DNA of 64,000 nt from Symbiodinium sp. CCMP2592 (GCA_905221615.1 CAJNDT010002846.1:124001-188000); one strand, 5' to 3'; positions 40,397 through 49,750 are shown, counted from the stretch's first letter. Numbers and translations: made by a program. The notes: generated by a model not told the origin, from the sequence alone.

Positions 40397-40695
40397 GGTT
40401 CTTGGGATTAGGAATGTCTGGGGTTCTTGGATTCTGCGAGATGGCTGTAACTTTTGATGATAAAATCCTGCACTACCTTTATATTCCTTATTATGGACAA
40501 TGCAGGGTTTATATCATCAACCGAAGGACTTTGGGATCAAGGATCATGGGATCTGGGGGTTCAGGGATCCTGGGGCGCAGCTTTTCGGAGCTGAAGAAGG
40601 CCCCAGCGGCCCATGGGGGCTCTGTCAGGGGGTATCACGGTGTGTCTGCGGGTCATGAGAGCGTAACACAAGCTTCATCAACCCTAAACCCCTAA
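40393..40695 (+). CDS. Possible reading frame containing a MITE, 100 codons
   Basis: ATG to TAA, overlapping the previous stop as ATGA. Codons from about 40452 to 40522 are family B MITE sequence, in frame. The later part (SFSELKKAPAAHGGSVRGYH) resembles the end of the previous island. It could be one exon after an acceptor near 40572 rather than a whole gene. Confidence 0.3.
   Translation: MRFLGLGMSGVLGFCEMAVTFDDKILHYLYIPYYGQCRVYIINRRTLGSRIMGSGGSGILGRSFSELKKAPAAHGGSVRGYHGVSAGHESVTQASSTLNP
40452..40522. mobile_element. MITE family B, copy 2, short
   Basis: TTTTGATGATAAAATCCTGC to GGGTTTATATCATCAACC; the centre is shorter than in other copies. Confidence 0.7.
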
Positions 40696-40786
40696 ACCCT
40701 AAACTCTTGAAAACTGCTCGACCAGCAGCGCCTCTCTTGCCTCTTTCCGGTTTTTGGAGGAGGTGTTCCCGGTTCGCGGGTTGAAG

Positions 40787-40895
40787 AACAAAACATGGTC
40801 TTGGGGGGGCTCTTGGGTCTTCATATCGGGTCCTGAAAGGGCTCCAGCTGCCTGATTTTTTTGCCGGTATTCCTCCAGAGATCAAGTCGCCGGAT
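40787..40895 (+). CDS. Probable internal exon with GTAAGT donor
   Basis: After GGTTGAAG (ends 40786) the frame encodes GGALGSSYRVLKGLQLPDFF then AGIPPEIKSPD and ends GAT|GTAAGT at 40895/40896, the ideal donor. Another frame (40711-40836) is also open over part of this. A following island, 40923-41042, includes NPEAVLAGTCLREFRVQAVE. No family recognised. Confidence 0.4.
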
Positions 40896-41079
40896 GTAAG
40901 TTTCTACCTGAAAGGGGTCTGAGGGTTTCGCTTGGGGTTTCGACGTCTGAATCCAGAAGCTGTTCTGGCCGGGACCTGTCTGCGGGAATTTAGGGTTCAG
41001 GCTGTAGAGGTTGAGGAGGGTTTAAGGGACCTGAAATCGTAGCCACAGCTGTTTACACATGTGGTGGATCTGTTTCCTA

Positions 41080-41187
41080 CGGTTGATGATATAAATCCTG
41101 CATCACCTTAAGGATCCTAAACTATGGGAATTATGGTGGATTCCTTATTATGCGTAATGCAGGATGTATGATGTATATCATTAACCC
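41080..41187. mobile_element. MITE family B, copy 3
   Basis: CGGTTGATGATATAAATCCT to ATATCATTAACCC, preceded by TA. Confidence 0.8.
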
Positions 41188-41374
41188 TTCTATTCCCTTC
41201 GGCTGGTGTACTCTCCGAGCCAACTTATTGCTTACTGCCCCCACCTCAACACGGCCGTTGCTGCAGTTCATGTTGTTTTCATGTTAGCTTAGGGCTACTT
41301 TCCTACGCCATAAACTCTAAACCGGTACAGATCCTAAAGTCTGCTCCCCGACCCCTCTCCCAAAGCCTTTAAGA

Positions 41375-41464
41375 AGCTTCACCATCCAGGCTGGTCATGG
41401 GGCGCTGGCTTTCCAGATCCTCCAGGTCCTCGTTGCAGACGGCCAGGCGCGCTGGGCGGGGTAG
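41375..41464 (+). CDS. Possible terminal exon
   Basis: After CTTTAAG the frame gives SFTIQAGHGALAFQILQVLV then ADGQARWAG and TAG. The pattern G-LAFQILQVLVADGQ would suit a helix-strand of a small domain, but no family is recognised. Confidence 0.3.
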   Translation, partial: SFTIQAGHGALAFQILQVLVADGQARWAG

Positions 41465-41649
41465 AGGGAGTGCCGGACCCTGAAACCAAAACCCCAAATC
41501 CTAAACCCCAAACCTGACATCCGACACTACACCCCCCCCAAAAAAGCTTCAAAACCTAAATCCTAAGCTGAAGTTGGGTGCTTTAGCTTGGTGTTAAGGG
41601 CCACGCAAACTTAGAAAGTCTGAATGTGCATTCCAAAGGGTCTCCAACA

Positions 41650-41756
41650 TATGGGAGTTTCCGAAAGTTAGAGGTATCGTATTTGGGGTCCTTGTAATAA
41701 GGATCCTATTATTTAGGGTACGTTCTTGGGGTCCCCTATTTTTGCAAGCTCCCATA
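41650..41756. mobile_element. MITE family A, copy 6
   Basis: ATATGGGAGTTTCCGAAAGT to TTTTTGCAAGCTCCCATAT; complete ends including ATAT. Confidence 0.8.
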
Positions 41757-41817
41757 TCAAAACCTTTCAAACAACAACTCTAAACCCTAAACCCACGCCC
41801 CAACGTCCCGGCTGGAG

Positions 41818-41900
41818 GTGAGGATCGGTCTGCCCCACTTTTCTGCTGCCATCGGTGCATGCGCCGAGGCAACAAGGGGATCAACACAGAAAGAGAACCT
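41818..41900 (+). pseudogene. PPR-motif fragment
   Basis: IGLPHFSAAIGACAEATRG matches the helix-A signature of dinoflagellate PPR repeats (SAAISACEKA). It is a single partial repeat with no partner in frame, and a family L MITE follows 20 bp later. Either a lone exon or a remnant. Confidence 0.45.
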
Positions 41901-41916
41901 TTTCCAAGTTTTGAGG

Positions 41917-42029
41917 CTAGGATGCCCAGTAGTACCCTTATTCCCTTTTTGTAGTCCTAGGTTCCTTATAAAGTTACCCAATACCAAAAAGAGAGGCCTT
42001 TTTATTCTTAGGTTACTGGGTATCCTAGG
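41917..42029. mobile_element. MITE family L, single copy
   Basis: CTAGGATGCCCAGTAGTACC at the left and GGTTACTGGGTATCCTAG at the right, with AGTCCTAGGTTCC in the centre. Confidence 0.7.
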
Positions 42030-42146
42030 AAGTTTGTATCAACCGGGTTGGAGTTTGGAGTTGAGGGGTTTGGGGGGTATGTGGGGTGGAGGGGTCCAGG
42101 GTCGAGGTGATCCGGAGTGAAACTCGGAGCTTGATCAGGATTGCCC

Positions 42147-42338
42147 ATGGAGTTCATGGTGGGGCGGGGTGTTTCAGATGTGCAACATCGGAAGGAAGCT
42201 AGCAGTATGGTTGATCTTGGATTTGACGGGCTTTTAGAACGTCGAGAAGCTTTAGGTGCTCGTACTCACGGTATGGGATGTCGAGATTTCTCGACAGGCG
42301 CGGCGATGGCAGCATTCCCTGTGGCCTGGAGAAATTGA
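42147..42338 (+). CDS. Possible small gene, 63 codons
   Basis: ATG to TGA: MEFMVGRGVSDVQHRKEASS then MVDLGFDGLLERREALGA, mixed and Met-rich, free of repeats. No family or splice evidence. Confidence 0.3.
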   Translation: MEFMVGRGVSDVQHRKEASSMVDLGFDGLLERREALGARTHGMGCRDFSTGAAMAAFPVAWRN

Positions 42339-42750
42339 CATCAGCAATTCTTTGCAAATCTTGTATTTTCATTCAGGTTGGGGTCTTTGTCAGGTTTCAG
42401 GGTTTTCTTCTCATTGGTTAAGAGTTTAGGCTGCTTGGATGCCAAAGACCCAAGTTCGGGCCCACCCACTGGTCCTCATAAACCAACAGTCTAAACCTTC
42501 GGGCTTAGGGCTTTGGGTTTCGGGCTAAAGCCTCTATACCCCAGTATATAGACCCATCTGTATCAGTGAACGCATGAAGGGGCGCGCTAGAAATTGAGCC
42601 TAATAACTTTCTTAGTGCAATTTTCCGTAGCTTGATTTGACAAGCTTGGCTTGCGCTTGCTGTCTTGTTCTGTTCTTCAAGCTTCAACAGGCAGGGTGGT
42701 TTTTGGCGGTTCAGGCTCAGGACACGTGCTTGTTCCAAGAGGCCGTGTGC

Positions 42751-43635
42751 ATGCCTGGAAGCGTATGCTCACAGGTAGAGTTTATTCAGGCTCGTGAGCG
42801 GTAGGGTTTCGAAGCTTCTCACGCCTTGCAGCTTTCCCTGGGAAGTAATTTTACTATCAGGGATACCATAAGGGTTAATGTAATGGGAAGTATACGGGTT
42901 GCTATACATGGACACTTTGCGGGTTTTTTCATCATCCGAAAGGTTGCATCGTAGCGGCATTTCGGCTCTTCATGTTGCTGGGCCTTCGTGTCTTGCAGAA
43001 GTCATGGCATGGGACCCAGGTGATCAAGTTGGGCTGGTCGGCGATGGGGAGGTGCCCTAGGCTGTTGTTCAGGAGCTTGATTTTAATACATGGTGTATAC
43101 TATGCTTTTCCTTAGTATGATCACTTACATTGCGTCCAGTTCCTAGGCAAGAACTAAGGTGCAGGTGGTGGTTCGGGACCTGACAGGAAAGACCTTGGTC
43201 CAATGCCACACACGCGGCAGCGCTTCTTTGCACGAACTCGCCCGGAAAGCCAAAGAAGCCAAACCTGAGTGGAAGCATCGTGGCATCAGGCTTGTTTGCG
43301 ATGGCATGGTCGTAGCATGCGACACCAAGATCCACGTACTGCCTGTCATGGAAAACCTGGTCAGCCTTACGGCCATTGCAGAAGAACGCCCTTCCGCGGA
43401 GGAGGTGCTGCATGAGTGCCAAGCGATGTTCTTGATGCTGGTGGGGGAGGATGCCCACAGCCTGGACGAGCACATTGAAGACTTGGGTGTCGACAGCCTG
43501 CAATCCATCGACCTTAAACAATCCTTGGAAAAGCACTTCGATGTTGGCATGTCGGCAACGGCAGTCTTCGATTACCCCACTATCCGGGAGATTTCCGAAC
43601 ACGTCTACGAGCGCATTCAGGACAAAGACAGCTGA
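42751..43635 (+). CDS. Ubiquitin-like plus acyl carrier protein, three exons
   Basis: Model: 42751-42774 (ATG MPGSVCSQ), 42999-43019 (21-base microexon KSWHGTQ) and 43147-43635. Acceptors are TTTTCCGTAG (ends 42630, upstream of the ATG), TGTCTTGCAG and CAGTTCCTAG; donors are GTAGAG and GTGATC; all junctions are phase 0. The 177-residue product begins with a ubiquitin-like fold (VQVVVRDLTGKTL, RGIRLVCDGMVVACDTKIHV) and ends with an ACP domain: the Ser of LGVDSLQSIDL (about 43484-43516) is where 4'-phosphopantetheine would be attached, followed by VFDYPTIREISEHV, typical of polyketide-synthase ACPs. A free-standing ACP would carry acyl or polyketide intermediates. The part before 42751 in the same frame is hydrophobic (ACACCLVLFFKL) and could be a longer leader with an upstream start. 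Confidence 0.6.
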
Positions 43636-43826
43636 GAGGCAAGCAATGGCGATTGCAGTGTTAGCATCGCAGGTAGTTACCTATCTATCAGTCCGAATTG
43701 TATAGGTTTTGGGACTCGTCCCACCTCTGGGATGAACTTGATATGCAGTTTCTTGAACTTGGGATTGAGTGGCAGAGCTCGCCGAAAAACCTGCAGGAGT
43801 GAGATGGTCTAGAATCAGGCGCATGT

Positions 43827-43925
43827 AGGGGCCCAAATAATTAGCAATTCTATTTTGGGGGTTCCCTATTATAAGTATAGTATAGAATACTCCAAAACCC
43901 TAGTCTAATTTATTAAGGCCCCCTC
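43827..43925. mobile_element. MITE family J, copy 3
   Basis: AGGGGCCCAAATAATTAGCA to TCTAATTTATTAAGGCCCCC. Confidence 0.75.
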
Positions 43926-44166
43926 TTTTAGAGGCCTCAGAAGGGTTCGGTGCAAGCTGGCAACGACACTTCCAAAGCCCTGTGCTTCTACCCCTTGGGG
44001 TTTTCTTGCTTCATATAAATGCAATTCACGCTTTTCGCCCACATATCCCCACATTAGGCACCCCAATCCCTGAACACGAATCCGTAAACCTGAAGCTCTG
44101 ATTCGGGCATTAGTCTCGCTAAAGCCCTCCACAGAAGAGCGCGCAAGACATGTTTGGGATTACTTT

Positions 44167-44259
44167 AGGGCCTTAAAATAATAAGAATAGGGTTTTGGGG
44201 CCCATTATAATATAGATATAAGGAACCACCAAAATAGTATAGGTAATTAGTAAGGCCCG
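44167..44259. mobile_element. MITE family J, copy 4
   Basis: AGGGCCTTAAAATAATAAGA to GTAATTAGTAAGGCCC. Lies 240 bp from copy 3. Confidence 0.75.
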
Positions 44260-45032
44260 TGTATTGCGCTGCTCTGCTACGGGGGTTCGGCTTGTAGGAC
44301 TAAAGCTGTCAGGGTTTAGGGTCTAGGGAGTAGGGTTCAGGGTTCAGGGTTTAGGGATTACTTGGACTCTATAACACCTTTGTGATTTCCTGATACAAGT
44401 CCTATCAACAATAGGCAAAACCCTAAACCCTAAGCCCTAAACCTATATAGGTTAAGGGAGGGATTTCGGCTCAGGGTTAAAGCCCTGAAGCTCCAAACCA
44501 ACAAGAAGCAGAACCACGCGAGTCTGCAGAATCCGCCTGAGGAGCATTGCTGAATGAGGCTCAACAGAAGACATAGCAAGCCTTAAGCGGGTCCCTACAC
44601 TAGGGCTTGTCAGGGCATCAACGCTTAACCCTAATCCTTAAACCCTGAGCCCTAAACCCTAAACCCGAATCCTAAACCTTAAAATCTCCGTCTAAGCCAC
44701 AAGCCGTAAACCTCAAAGCGTGAGCCTGAGCCCCAAACCGTAAAAATCTTAAGCTGCAAGGGTTTAGGGTTTAGGGCTACCCTAAACCCTAAACCCGGAA
44801 CCTTAAACCGGAACCCTAAACCCTAACCTTAGGGCATCGGGGTTTCGAGTGAGCTCAGGTCACTGTTTAGTTCCATCCCGGACGCTCGACTGTCACTTGG
44901 TGAGCAGCACTGGCAATTCGAAGGAATCCAAGTTTACTATTTAGGGCTTAGGGCTCAGAGGTCACTGATTAGAGGTTAGGCTTTAGAGATTAAGGGTCAG
45001 GGCTCAGGGGAAAGTAGTAGTACATAGGTGCC
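44260..45032. other. Telomere-like words, no confident gene
   Basis: CCCTAAA and TTTAGGG words in alternating orientation at 44310-44430, 44630-44700 and 44755-44830. A short open island at 44868-44935 (SLFSSIPDARLSLGEQHW) follows CTCAG. Confidence 0.4.
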
Positions 45033-45200
45033 ATGTGCCTGAGTTGGGATTGCAAGCACTTGTGTTGTATAACAAAAGCTGCCTTCAGCAGAGAGACAGG
45101 AGAGCTCAGGCAAGGACGGGACGCCAAATTTCGGGTCGAGGGGCCGTGGCAATCAAGGCTCATTGCGGCCGAAGCTACAAACTCTAACAGGTTTCCCTAG
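45033..45200 (+). CDS. Possible small gene or 5' exon of the PPR gene
   Basis: ATG to TAG, 55 codons: MCLSWDCKHLCCITKAAFSR then GRDAKFRVEGPWQSRLIA. AACAG|GTTTCC near 45190 could be a donor joining it to the PPR gene 90 bp downstream. No homology. Confidence 0.3.
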   Translation: MCLSWDCKHLCCITKAAFSRETGELRQGRDAKFRVEGPWQSRLIAAEATNSNRFP

Positions 45201-45276
45201 ACTCTAAACCTTTTGTGGTTTAGGTTTGGGGTTGAAGTCTGAGTCAGGATGAAGAACAGAAAGGTTCAGCCGGTAG

Positions 45277-48200
45277 TCAGGTGTGAAACCACGAGAACTG
45301 TGGGTTTTCGCCCGTTCCCAAACACGGTCAGAAAGGTGTCCTGATGTGATCAGCTACAGTGCTGCCATCAGTGCCTGTGAGAAGGCACGAGCTTTTGAAG
45401 CTGAGACTATGGTTTATGTTGTCGGGCTCAGGGTGCAAGCATGCAGCCATGAAGCCTGAACGTGAGCAGGCCGGACAGTGGCAGGGTGCCTTGCAGCTTT
45501 TTAACGATATCTCCCATGCGAAGCTCCCGCCGTATGTGATAGGCTACAACGCCACGATCAGCGCTTGTGAGAAGGGCAGACAGTGGCAGCTGGCTTTATC
45601 TCTGTTTGGGTCCATAGCTGGGGCGGGCCTGGTACCAGATCTCATCAGCCATAATGCTGCCATCAGCGCCTGTGAGAAGGCAGGGAAGTGGCAGGTGGCC
45701 CTGCACCTCTTTGCTTTCATTTCTCAGAGCAGCCAGAGCCCCGACGTGATCAGCTACAGTGCTGCTATCAGCGCATGTGAGAAGAGCAGTGCTTGGCAAA
45801 TGGCTCTGCAGATGTTCGCTTCCATGTCACAGGCTGGCCTCAAGCCCAATGTCATCAGCTACAATGCCACGATCAGCTCCTGTGAGAAGGGCGGGAAGTG
45901 GCCTCTGGCTTTGCAACTCTTCGGTTCCATGCCCTCGGCAAAGCTCGTGCCGAACGTCGTCAGCTACAACGCCACGATCAGCTCCTGCGAGAAGGGCAGC
46001 CAATGGGAGCTGGCTGTGCACCTCTTCGACGGCCTCTTACAGAATGGCCTCACTCCCCAAATCATCAGCTACAGTGCCGCCATCAGCTGCTGCGAGAAGG
46101 CGGGGCAGTGGCTACCAGCCCTTCAGCTTTTTAACTCGATCCTCAGAGCCAACCTCAGCCCGGATCTCATCAGCTACAGCACCTTAGTAGCTGAGTGGAT
46201 ACGCTTTACACTTTTTGGGATACTACTACCCACTATAAAGCTGAAAGTGTACACTTTTTTGGGGGCTGCTGAACTCAGCAACTAAGGCACCACCATCAGC
46301 TCCTGTACCAAGGGCTCCCAGTGGCTCGGCTTCAGCAAAGAGCTCAAGCCACCGAGTCCTACACCAAAAGCTCCAAAAAGAGCTGACCAATCAGGGGTAG
46401 CTGATTTTGGGGTCCTCATAATAAGGATCCTACTATTTAGGGTATTATATTACTGTCCCCTATTTTCCGATGAAACAGCGGAATGAGCGCTCTCTAACGA
46501 AGCTTCCGACATCTGTGTTCACCCCAAACTCAACCAACCTAAGCGTCCCGAACCCTCAGCCACCCAAAACGTGAACTCCCCTAAACCCTGAACACCAAAT
46601 CCTAAGCCGGAAACCCTAAACCCTAAAACCTTGAAGCCTCACACCCTTGGAGACCCACAGCCTTGAAACCCTAAACCTCAAAGGTGGCTTGTGGCTTTTC
46701 ATCTCTTCCAATCTATGCAAGGCCAGCCCCGTCTCGTCTACAGTAAGGTTCGTCTTTTTGAGACATCAATGCGGCGATGAAAGGGATGTAGAGTTTTATG
46801 TAATTTTTTGAGTCTGTCCGGCATAGACTCCAGGAAGGTTCACAGCAATGGGTCCTCGAGTTTGGAGTTTAGGGTTAAGTGCAAAGGGCTCAAGAGCTTA
46901 AGGCTTCGGCTTTGGAGTTTTGCATCTCGGGTTTACGGAGTTTAGGGGTTCCCGTCGCCTGAAGGTATTCACAACCTGGCTCCCGATGTCATCAGCTACA
47001 ACGCCGTCCTCAGCTCCTGTGAGAAGGGGACACAGTGGGAGGCTGCGGTGGGCCTCTTCGACGCCATGCGCCAAGCCCAGGCATGTGAGGGTCTCTCAGT
47101 CTAAACACGCCGGGTTTCCCCCTTTAGGGTTCTTCTTACGAAACCTCATTTATGCTGGTATGGTGGTAATGGGTAAAGAATATGCGTCCTTGTTGCTATT
47201 ATTATCAAGTTAGGCCATCGTATCTTAAATTAGGTTCATATCTGACGACCCAGTTTTGGACAGTTTTGGGCCGTGCTGCAAGGATCCGATTCATTCGGGT
47301 TGAGGGTTGAGCAATTGGAGTTGCAATATGGGGCTCAGCTTGTTTTGAGTCAGTAATACAGGATGCCGCTGAGGCGTTTGGACTCATCCCAGGCTTGTCT
47401 GTGTGGTAAAACCAGCGCCTGAGCCCTGAATTCCCCTTTCTGCCCGCATCGTTCTCTCGACCCTTTTTCTTAGGGGTACTTAGAGTTAAGTTATCATTTT
47501 TGGTTATTGTAATCCCTAAGAAGCAGCTAAAAGTACATTTTTTGCTGGGGCTCTAAGTTCAGTATAGCTTAGACTACCAAACCCTACTTTTTTGTAGGTT
47601 CCTATTCTAAACCCTAATATGGAATTTATAGGGCCCCTACATAAAGGTAGTTTGGAGATTTCCAGAATTTGCAGGAGCTACGCTCTGAACCCTGCGCCGA
47701 TAGACGTCTCCAACCCTAAACCCGAACCCAGGCCCAAATGCCCCAAAAAGGCGCTAAAACCGAAGCTTCAATGTGTTCCATGTGCCTCTCAAGGATTTCG
47801 GTGGTTCTTGGGCTTTGTTTTTTTTTAATTTTGCAGCTGAACTTCCAGGCTAGATATGTGTTCGTAAGAAATTGCTTATATAGAGGGGGTAGACGCCAGG
47901 CCCCCGTACACCCTGCATCCGTATACACCCCAAGCATGTGCTCCTTAAGCCTTTAAGCCCGCCTTACGCACTGAAAGCCCTTTGCACTCGGAAACCCACC
48001 TAAACCCCTAAACCCTAAACCCTAAACCCTAAACCTAAAACCCTAAACCCTAGACCCTGCTACATTTCAATGCTCGGGGGTTTAGGGTTGAGGCGCCGCT
48101 CTGACTTGCCTATAGGGGCTCCAGCAAACCTCATGTGTAACCAAGGGTCCTACATGCTTTAGGGCCAGGCCAGAGAATCCAAGTTAGTGCAGTTTAGGGT

Positions 48201-48483
48201 TTAGGGGTTTTGGGGGTTTTAGGGGTTTTAGGGGTTTTAGGGGTTTTAGGGGTTTTAGGGGTTTAGGCTTTATGGTTTAGGGTTTTGGGGTTTAGGGTTT
48301 AGGGGTTTAGGGTGAAGGGTTTTAGGGTTTAGGGGTTTAGCGTTTAGGGTTGAGCCCTGCCTTTGTTAGGTGAGCCCGGACATCATCAGCTACACCGAAA
48401 CCATCAGCGCCTGTGAGAAGGGCCGACAATGGCCCTTGGCGATGGCGTTGTTTAAGTCGATGAATGAAGCGAGCCTCTGCTGA
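45277..48483 (+). CDS. Pentatricopeptide-repeat (PPR) protein gene, multi-exon, disrupted
   Basis: PPR proteins bind organellar RNA in a base-specific way. Exons read: 45277-45384; 45470-46183 continuing at about 46288-46338 after a MITE; about 46953-47080; 48370-48483. The first intron is GC-AG (AAG|GCACGA ... GAGCAG|GCC) and the third is GC-AG (CAG|GCATGT ... TTGTTAG|GTG); removing either restores a repeat of exactly 35 residues, which strongly supports them. About ten repeats of the type VISYNATISACEKGRQWQLA are visible. The second exon is interrupted at 46183 by a 104-bp MITE that brings stop TAA 46283-46285, so the present gene would give a shortened protein unless the MITE is spliced out. 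The junction between the second and third exons is uncertain. Stop TGA 48481-48483 lies in a 12-bp direct repeat flanking another MITE. No targeting leader is visible; the 5' end may lie upstream. Confidence 0.75.
46183..46286. mobile_element. MITE family K, copy 1, inside PPR coding sequence
   Basis: Ends CTTAGTAGCTGAG and CTCAGCAACTAAG, flanked by GCAC on both sides (46179-46182 and 46287-46290), a 4-bp target duplication. 104 bp plus 4 bp equals 36 codons, so the PPR frame resumes in phase after it (TISSCTKGSQWL), but its right end adds an in-frame TAA. Confidence 0.85.
46395..46472. mobile_element. MITE family A, copy 7, partial
   Basis: Contains the family core GGGGTCCTCATAATAAGGAT and CCCCTATTTTCCGA at the right; the left end is replaced by other sequence. 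Confidence 0.6.
47081..48369. other. Large PPR intron (GC-AG)
   Basis: 1289 bp between CAG|GCATGT and TTTGTTAG|GTG. It holds two open islands (47246-47405 and a 69-codon ATG frame at 47619-47828) that would look like exons in isolation, CCCTAAA words at 48000-48060, and a TTTAGGG/GGGGTTTTA block at 48190-48360. Confidence 0.6.
48190..48360. repeat. GGGGTTTTA and TTTAGGG block
   Basis: Six tandem GGGGTTTTAG units at about 48204-48262 followed by TTTAGGGGTTTAGGG. G-runs of four at regular spacing could form G-quadruplexes on the + strand. It lies at the 3' end of the PPR intron. Confidence 0.8.
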
Positions 48484-48489
48484 GCCCAG

Positions 48490-48590
48490 AGACTCCAATA
48501 TCCCTTAATCAAGGAGTACACCTTAACAAATTCTAGTCGGATCCCCAACATGATTTGAGGTACATTCCGTAGTTAAGGGATATTATAGCC
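48490..48590. mobile_element. MITE family I, copy 2
   Basis: CTCCAATATCCCTTAATCAA to GTAGTTAAGGGATATTATAG. AGCCTCTGCTGA occurs on both sides (48472-48483 and 48587-48598), a 12-bp direct repeat that includes the PPR stop codon. Confidence 0.75.
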
Positions 48591-48888
48591 TCTGCTGAAG
48601 AGGGTTCAGGATTCAGGACTTCAGGGTTTCAGGCCTCTTTCGGATCCCTTTTCAGGTTTCGATGAGGGCGTGTGAGGGATTGATCATAAGCTTTGTCATA
48701 GAAGTTGGTGTTTCAGGCCTCAAGGTTTGGTCATGGTTGGGGTGTTGAGTTGAGGGGTCTAAGAGCCTCAGGGAGCCTCAGGGGTCTGAGAGCTTCAGGG
48801 GTCTAAGAGCCAGTCTTACTGTCTCTTATTGGGACGAGTGTTAGTTTTCATTTTCCGCTTGAGGGCTTGTTTGGGGCGTGGGGTTCAG

Positions 48889-49119
48889 GGTTGTGAGCTT
48901 TTGCACTTTTCAAACTCGCGGTGCACCGACAAACTGCAACCCGAAGCAACCTGCAAGATCCATGGCGCTCTACAGGCATACAGCCGACAGGGCCCTTAGT
49001 AGCTGAGTGGATACACTTTACACTTTTTGGGATACTATTTCCCACTATAAAACACTCAGCAACGAAGGGCCAAACAGCATATGTGCAAGATGTGGCAGAA
49101 GCATGGAGTAGCATCTGAA
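48889..49119 (+). pseudogene. Exon-like sequence split by a MITE
   Basis: After GGGTTCAG a frame encodes DKLQPEATCKIHGALQAYSR up to 48994. The MITE at 48995-49067 interrupts it, and the same protein appears to resume in another frame as TAYVQDVAEAWSSI and TGA. The insertion plus duplication (77 bp) is not a multiple of three, so the frame is broken. Confidence 0.4.
48995..49067. mobile_element. MITE family K, copy 2
   Basis: CTTAGTAGCTGAGTGGATAC to CACTCAGCAACGAAG, 73 bp, flanked by GGCC on both sides. Shares the first 60 bases with copy 1 but has a shorter right half. Confidence 0.85.
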
Positions 49120-49165
49120 GAACTTGTGCAGAGCTCCTTGGAGCAACAACCCGGCCGCAAAACCC

Positions 49166-49290
49166 TACTTGGAGGATCATGGAACTTAGTAAGTAAGGTT
49201 ATAAGGACCTTCATGGGGGTTATAAGTGGTTACAAGTATAGTTACCCTAATTATAACCCTAGTTACTAAGTCCCATGATCCTTTAAGTAG
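49166..49290. mobile_element. MITE family E2, copy 1
   Basis: TACTTGGAGGATCATGGAAC to GTCCCATGATCCTTTAAGTA; arms with TTATAAC/GTTATAA words. Confidence 0.8.
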
Positions 49291-49330
49291 GTCATGAAGC
49301 CAGGATCCATAAGTCTACAGGTCCTCATAA

Positions 49331-49434
49331 TGTAAAAGCCAGAAAGTTGGAATATGATTATCCTAAACCCTTTATGGTAAATTATAGGGTATCCTACCAT
49401 GAAGCCATATTCCAATTTTCTGGAGTTCCCTGTA
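49331..49434. mobile_element. MITE family C2, copy 1
   Basis: TGTAAAAGCCAGAAAGTTGG to CCAATTTTCTGGAGTTCCC; a subfamily of C with CAGAAAGTTGGAATAT arms. Confidence 0.75.
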
Positions 49435-49500
49435 GACCATGAGCCTCGAACTTCTTGACACACAAAGCTTCAGGCATTTTGACCACAAGTCTCAAACTTC

Positions 49501-49609
49501 CCAGAGGTCCCAATACCCCTCAATTAAGGAGTATACCTGACATTATAGTAGGACCCCTGATATGACGTAAGGTATATTCCTTAATTAAGGGGTATTGGGT
49601 TCTCTGGGT
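49501..49609. mobile_element. MITE family I, copy 3
   Basis: CCAGAGGTCCCAATACCCCT to GGGGTATTGGGTTCTCTGG, 19-bp ends with two mismatches. Confidence 0.85.
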
Positions 49610-49626
49610 TCTAGCCTCCCCAACTC

Positions 49627-49750
49627 TACTTAAACGATCAAGGGACCTAGTAACTAGGGTTATAATTAGGGTAACTATACTTATAACCACTTATAACCCC
49701 CATTAAGGTACTTATAACCGCACCTACTAAGTCCAGGATCCTCCAAGTAG
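49627..49750. mobile_element. MITE family E2, copy 2
   Basis: TACTTAAACGATCAAGGGAC to TAAGTCCAGGATCCTCCAAG. Four MITEs of three families lie within 600 bp here. Confidence 0.75.

Noticed and set aside
47246..47405. Exon-like island with acceptor and GTAAAA donor (VIQDAAEAFGLIPGLSV)
   Set aside because: It lies inside the PPR intron 47081-48369, whose removal restores a 35-residue repeat. I keep it as a warning that single islands can be chance.
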